A DNA stretch of 64,000 nucleotides from Streptomyces sp. AC555_RSS877 (GTDB lineage: Bacteria; Actinomycetota; Actinomycetes; Streptomycetales; Streptomycetaceae), in assembly GCF_019049245.1 (NCBI RefSeq), contig NZ_JAGMUK010000221.1, forward strand, positions 1 through 64,000, given 5' to 3'. The position numbers and the translations under genes were made by a program. The notes beneath the pieces are model-generated. The model was not told the DNA's origin. It did not search any database and saw nothing but the letters and a program-made list of their open reading frames with translations. The number at the start of each line of letters is the position of its first letter. The first letter of the stretch is position 1. Positions 60,140 through 64,000 of this stretch are shown one piece after another.

Positions 60140-62431
60140 ATGCAACTCGCCGCGATCATCGTGTCGCTGGTTCTGACCGTGGTCGGCGTCGCGCTGCTCG
60201 CACGCGCCATCGGCCAGTTCGTCCGGTACTTCAAACTCGGTCAGCCGCTCCCCGCCGGCGCCCGGACCGACAACCCCTACCAGCGCAGCGTGACGCTGGT
60301 GAAGGAGTTCCTCGGTCACACCCGGATGAACCGCTGGGGCATCGTCGGCTTCGCCCACTGGTTCGTGGCGATCGGCTTCCTGACGCTGCCGCCGACCATC
60401 ATCACCGCCTACGGCCAGCTCTTCGAGGCCGACTGGACGCTCCCGGTGATCGGCGGCTTCCTGCCGTACGAGCTGTACATCGAGTTCATCGCCGCGATGA
60501 CGACCCTCGGCATCGCCACGCTGATGGTCATCCGCCTGCTGAACCTGCCGTCCCGGCCGGGCCGCAAGTCACGGTTCGCGGGCTCGAAGATGGGTCAGGC
60601 GTACTTCGTCGAGTACGTGATCCTCACCATCGGTCTGGCCATCTACGTGCTGCGTGGCCTCGAGGGCGCCATCCACCACGTGGAGCACTACGAGGCCGCG
60701 TACTTCGCCTCGTACCCGCTGGTCCTGGCCTTCAAGGGGCTGAGCGTCGGCACGCTCCAGAACCTGATCTACTTCACCGCGATGATCAAGCTGGGCACGA
60801 CCATGGTCTGGATGATCACGGTCTCGCTCAACACCAACATGGGCGTGGCCTGGCACCGCTTCCTGGCGTTCCCGAACATCTGGTTCAAGCGCAACGCCAC
60901 CGGCGGGACCGCCCTGGGCGGACTCCAGCCGATGACCTCCGGCGGCAAGCCGATCGACTTCACCGACCCGGGCGACGACGACGTGTTCGGCGTCTCCCAG
61001 GTCGAGCAGTACTCCTGGAAGGGCCTGCTGGACTTCTCCACCTGCACCGAGTGCGGGCGTTGCCAGTCCCAGTGCCCGGCCTGGAACACCGGCAAGCCGC
61101 TCTCCCCGAAGCTGCTGATCATGTCGCTGCGGGACCACGCCCACGCCAAGGCGCCCTACCTGCTCGCGGGTGGCGGCAAGACCATGGAGGGCGAGGAGAA
61201 GGCGTCACAGGAGCAGCTGAAGGACGTCCCGGCCGCCGCTCTCGCGGAGGCCGAGCGCCCCCTCGTCGGCACCGCCGAGGAGAACGGCGTCATCGACCCG
61301 GACGTCCTGTGGTCCTGCACCACCTGCGGCGCCTGCGTCGAGCAGTGCCCGGTCGACATCGAGCACGTCGACCACATCGTCGACATGCGCCGCTACCAGG
61401 TGATGATCGAGTCCAGCTTCCCCTCCGAGGCGGGCACGATGCTCAAGAACCTGGAGAAGAAGGGCAACCCCTGGGGCCTCGCCAAGAAGCAGCGCCTGGA
61501 GTGGCTGAAGGAACTCGACTTCGAGGTGCCGGTCGTCGGCAAGGACATCGAGGACCTCTCCGAGGTCGAGTACCTGTACTGGGTCGGCTGCGCGGGCGCG
61601 CTGGAAGACCGCGCCAAGAAGACCACGAAGGCCTTCGCGGAACTCCTCCACATGGCGGGCGTCAAGTTCGCGATCATGGGCGGCGACGAGAAGTGCACGG
61701 GTGACTCGGCGCGGCGCCTCGGCAACGAGCCGCTGTTCCAGGAGCTCGGCATGGAGAACGTCTCCGCGCTGAACCTGGCGTTCGGCGAGGAGATGGACGA
61801 CGAGGGCAACTTCACCGAGGAGTCGAAGAAGCCCAAGTCGGCGAAGAAGATCGTCGCCACCTGCCCGCACTGCCTGAACACCCTCGGCAACGAGTACCCG
61901 CAGCTCGGCGGCGACTACGAGGTCATCCACCACACCCAGCTGCTCCAGCACCTGATCGACGAGGGCAAGCTGGTCCCGGTGACGCCGGTCGAGGGCCTCA
62001 TCACCTACCACGACCCCTGCTACCTGGGCCGCCACAACAAGATCTACACGCCCCCGCGCGAGATCATGACGGCCGTCCCGGGCCTGCGCCAGCAGGAGAT
62101 GCACCGCCACAAGGAGCGCGGCTTCTGCTGCGGCGCCGGTGGCGCGCGGATGTGGATGGAGGAGCGGATCGGCAAGCGCATCAACAACGAGCGTGTCGAC
62201 GAGGCCCTTTCCCTCAACCCGGACATCGTCTCCACGGCCTGCCCGTTCTGCCTCGTCATGCTGACCGACTCGGTCAACGGCAAGAAGAACGACGGCAAGG
62301 CCAAGGAGTCCATCCAGGTCGTCGACGTCGCCCAGCTGCTCCTGGACTCCGTCAGGACGCCGGTGGACGACGAGCCCCCGGCGGGCGACACGGACGCCGA
62401 GAGCGAGCCGGAGCCGCAGCCGGTGAAGTAG
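60140..62431 (+). CDS. Membrane-bound Fe-S oxidoreductase (heterodisulfide-reductase-like)
   Basis: 763 residues from ATG at 60140, just after GAGGAGCCCGAA. An N-terminal heme/quinone-type membrane part with about five helices (LAAIIVSLVLTVVGVALLAR onward, GFAHWFVAIGFLTLPPTIIT) is followed by two [4Fe-4S] motifs CTECGRCQSQCP and CTTCGACVEQCP, then two CCG domains (VGCAG, KIVATCPHC, TYHDPCYLG, GFCCGAGGARMW, VSTACPFC). It probably passes electrons between the quinone pool and an unknown dehydrogenase. Conserved in actinobacteria; the donor is not encoded nearby. A terminator follows. Confidence 0.9.
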   Translation: MQLAAIIVSLVLTVVGVALLARAIGQFVRYFKLGQPLPAGARTDNPYQRSVTLVKEFLGHTRMNRWGIVGFAHWFVAIGFLTLPPTIITAYGQLFEADWTLPVIGGFLPYELYIEFIAAMTTLGIATLMVIRLLNLPSRPGRKSRFAGSKMGQAYFVEYVILTIGLAIYVLRGLEGAIHHVEHYEAAYFASYPLVLAFKGLSVGTLQNLIYFTAMIKLGTTMVWMITVSLNTNMGVAWHRFLAFPNIWFKRNATGGTALGGLQPMTSGGKPIDFTDPGDDDVFGVSQVEQYSWKGLLDFSTCTECGRCQSQCPAWNTGKPLSPKLLIMSLRDHAHAKAPYLLAGGGKTMEGEEKASQEQLKDVPAAALAEAERPLVGTAEENGVIDPDVLWSCTTCGACVEQCPVDIEHVDHIVDMRRYQVMIESSFPSEAGTMLKNLEKKGNPWGLAKKQRLEWLKELDFEVPVVGKDIEDLSEVEYLYWVGCAGALEDRAKKTTKAFAELLHMAGVKFAIMGGDEKCTGDSARRLGNEPLFQELGMENVSALNLAFGEEMDDEGNFTEESKKPKSAKKIVATCPHCLNTLGNEYPQLGGDYEVIHHTQLLQHLIDEGKLVPVTPVEGLITYHDPCYLGRHNKIYTPPREIMTAVPGLRQQEMHRHKERGFCCGAGGARMWMEERIGKRINNERVDEALSLNPDIVSTACPFCLVMLTDSVNGKKNDGKAKESIQVVDVAQLLLDSVRTPVDDEPPAGDTDAESEPEPQPVK

Positions 62432-62453
62432 CCGGTTCCGCAGGTGCGTTGAA

Positions 62454-62486
62454 ACGCCCCCATGTCCCGACCGGACATGGGGGCGT
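62454..62486. terminator. Terminator between the Fe-S gene and DUF gene
   Basis: ACGCCCCCATGTCC pairs with GGACATGGGGGCGT (14 bp, five-base loop), 22 nt past the Fe-S oxidoreductase stop and 18 nt past that of the convergent gene; it serves both. Confidence 0.85.
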
Positions 62487-62503
62487 CGTCGTACGCGGTC
62501 CCG

Positions 62504-63535
62504 TCACCGAAGGCTGCGGATCGACGTGAGGATGTACACGACCAGGACGAGGAAGAAGCTCCCCCCGGCGAAGAGCAGTTCCGCAAGCCGCGGTTCCTCC
62601 CCCAGCAGAAGCGGGCGCCAGCCGAGGAACACGGCCGCGGCCAGAGCCGCCCGGACCGTCTGCGCGAGTGGGGACCAGGCCAGCTTCTGCAGATCGTCGG
62701 CGTCGGCGACCAGGCTGAACACGGGCGTCAGAACGCCGCCGAAGACCACCGCGAGGAGGATGAAGGCGAACAGCATCGCGCCGCCCAACTCGCTGTCCGG
62801 GAAAGCCTTCCAGCGCCCCTCGGCGATCGTCGGCAGGTCCCTGCCCTCGTGGACGAACCCGCCGAGCCGCGTCGCGGACCGGGCCCACAGGACGTCGACC
62901 TCACTCCCCTTGCGGGGCTTCTCGGAGGTGTACGCGCCCTTCACGGTGAGCCGTTCGGGCCCTCCGGCCACGGACACGACGAGGCGCGACGAGTAACCCT
63001 GTACGACGTCCTCGTCGTCCACGTCCGTCCGAACCGCCGTCGGCTTCTCCACGACCGTCGCGGCACTGACCTCGGCGCCGGCGTCCCGCAGCGTCTCGGC
63101 CCTGCCTCCCGCCTCCGAGCCGGTCAGCAGCGCGACGAAGAACGCGCCCGAGGAGAACGCCACGAGCATCCAGACGGCGGCGGTGCGGAGTTTGGTCCAG
63201 ATCTCGTGCCCCTGGAAGGAGAGTTCGTGGACGTCGTCCCAGTCGTCCCGGCGGCGGTCCGCACTCCCCTCCTTGCTCAGTGAGACGCCGCCCAGAAGCC
63301 GCCAACGCCCGTGCCACCAGGCAACCGCGGCGGGCACCCGCAACACCCACAGCGCCAGCGCCCGCACCACCGCACACCCCGCCGCGACGGCGCCCCACAC
63401 CAGCGGCCCGTTCCACGGCTGGGGCGTGGGCGCGACGCCGAGCAGCCACGTACAGGCCACCGCGGTGGCCACCCAGCCCGCCAGCGCACACAGCCGTACG
63501 ACCCAGACCAGCACCCAGAACAACACAGAGTGCAT
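62504..63535 (-). CDS. Membrane protein of unknown function (DUF3592-like region)
   Basis: 343 residues with about six membrane helices: two N-terminal (SVLFWVLVWVVRLCALAGW, LVWGAVAAGCAVVRALALWV), one at about 115-135, then an extracytoplasmic beta-rich domain (GAEVSAATVVEKPTAVRTDV, SEVDVLWARSATRLGGFVHEGRDL) and three C-terminal helices. The outer domain resembles DUF3592 proteins. No catalytic motif is recognised. The 247-nt gap beyond its start contains two hairpins (around 63655-63700 and 63723-63748) and divergent promoters. Confidence 0.72.
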   Translation of the reverse strand: MHSVLFWVLVWVVRLCALAGWVATAVACTWLLGVAPTPQPWNGPLVWGAVAAGCAVVRALALWVLRVPAAVAWWHGRWRLLGGVSLSKEGSADRRRDDWDDVHELSFQGHEIWTKLRTAAVWMLVAFSSGAFFVALLTGSEAGGRAETLRDAGAEVSAATVVEKPTAVRTDVDDEDVVQGYSSRLVVSVAGGPERLTVKGAYTSEKPRKGSEVDVLWARSATRLGGFVHEGRDLPTIAEGRWKAFPDSELGGAMLFAFILLAVVFGGVLTPVFSLVADADDLQKLAWSPLAQTVRAALAAAVFLGWRPLLLGEEPRLAELLFAGGSFFLVLVVYILTSIRSLR

Positions 63536-63782
63536 GAGCGCCCTCCCCCCGACTCCCCCAAACCGAACAACCGCATCATCACGCGTCCGGCGTCACATGC
63601 AACCTCTTGGCCACCATCAGCCAAATCACCACCGGCACCCCGCACCCCGGCACACCTGCCCCTCGACACCCCTGCCAAGGGGCCCAGGGGTCCCCTAGGG
63701 GATGTCACAGCTCGGCAGCAAAGCCGGGCCCGGAACGCCAGGCCCGGCACGTCACTCTCCGAGACCAGGTACGTTCGAAGAC

Positions 63783-64000
63783 GTGGCTGGATTCAGGATC
63801 GGACGCGGCCGGGACAACGGCGCTCCTCACGCGCGACCGCAACAACCTCCGTACGGGCAGCAGCAGGCGCCCCAGGGACCGCCGTACGGCTCGTCCCAGG
63901 GACCGTCGTACGGCTACCCGCCGGCGCCGCAACCCCACCCGGGGCAGCAGTACGGCGGCGGCACCCAGGCGGGCGGTTACGACGAGCCGGAGTACTTCGG
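63783..64000 (+). CDS. Start of a Pro/Gln/Gly/Tyr-rich protein, cut by the window end
   Basis: Begins with GTG at 63783: MAGFRIGRGRDNGAPHARPQ, then PYGQQQAPQGPPYGSSQ and similar units up to DEPEYF at the window edge, open to the last base. The ribosome site is weak (a GAAGAC precedes). Such N-terminal tails are common on Streptomyces membrane and FHA-type proteins; the functional domain lies outside the window and cannot be named. Confidence 0.6.
   Translation, partial: MAGFRIGRGRDNGAPHARPQQPPYGQQQAPQGPPYGSSQGPSYGYPPAPQPHPGQQYGGGTQAGGYDEPEYF

Overview
The window is high-GC chromosomal DNA from a Streptomyces (actinobacterium). The evidence is third-position GC bias throughout, frequent GTG/TTG starts, GGAGG-type ribosome sites, and Streptomyces-typical families: WhiJ/AbaA-like XRE + DUF397 + ATPase loci, DUF5753 regulators, a CYP107-like P450 and HspR control of dnaK and clpB. 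The gene order (purA, P450, kynurenine genes, fba, pyrE, clpB, dnaK-grpE-dnaJ-hspR) matches the chromosomal core of S. coelicolor-like genomes as I remember it. No rRNA, complete tRNA, CRISPR array, intact IS or prophage was seen.

Layout. 1-8.6 kb: the end of a SLATT membrane gene, a Ser/Thr kinase, a MarR + DJ-1 pair with a visible operator, a class III aminotransferase + GntR pair, two unknowns and purA. 8.8-13.6 kb: a diacylglycerol-kinase-like gene with a degenerate motif, then ethanolamine catabolism (eutB-eutC divergent from an APC permease). 13.6-17.9 kb: a gene relic fused to a large inverted Streptomyces repeat, then histidine kinase, response regulator, VOC protein and P450 on one strand. 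18-22.6 kb: tryptophan/kynurenine catabolism (kynA-kynU, a possible formamidase, a TetR regulator), with a short palindromic repeat inserted in frame into kynU. 22.7-32.3 kb: MFS exporter, fba, pyrE, aldose epimerase, a CoxG-like protein, a membrane aminopropyltransferase with DUF2617 and a Cys/Gly/Ser-rich membrane protein, and a class I aminotransferase.

32.4-36.5 kb is an accessory patch: a YefM-YoeB toxin-antitoxin pair with its operator, a frameshifted pseudogene, an HTH/zinc-ribbon protein and the first XRE/DUF397/ATPase locus. 36.7-41.1 kb: YbjN protein, a membrane protein, clpB with a HAIR operator and a PPOX-fold protein. 41.4-45.2 kb is the most interesting patch: a secreted peptide with four DSxW repeats, translationally coupled to a Rieske-like protein that has lost its cluster ligands, flanked by three paralogous LuxR-type regulators. 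45.5-49 kb: circularly permuted ATP-grasp, alpha-E and transglutaminase genes, with a 210-nt multi-hairpin spacer inside the cluster. 49-51.6 kb: a Uma2 protein and the second XRE/DUF397/ATPase locus. 51.6-54.5 kb: an orphan sugar-binding lipoprotein and a secreted PA14/fibronectin-III protein. 54.6-58.9 kb: dnaK-grpE-dnaJ-hspR with two HAIR sites. 58.9-64 kb: a MraY/WecA-fold protein with substituted catalytic motifs, a large membrane Fe-S oxidoreductase, a membrane protein and the start of another gene.

How they work together: HspR, encoded last in the dnaK operon, should repress both its own operon and clpB through HAIR sites that are all visible here. KynA, the hydrolase and KynU can form the tryptophan-to-anthranilate route. 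EutBC and the permease supply acetaldehyde and ammonia from ethanolamine. The DSxW peptide, Rieske-like protein and LuxR trio look like an undescribed secreted-peptide module, but its function is inference only.
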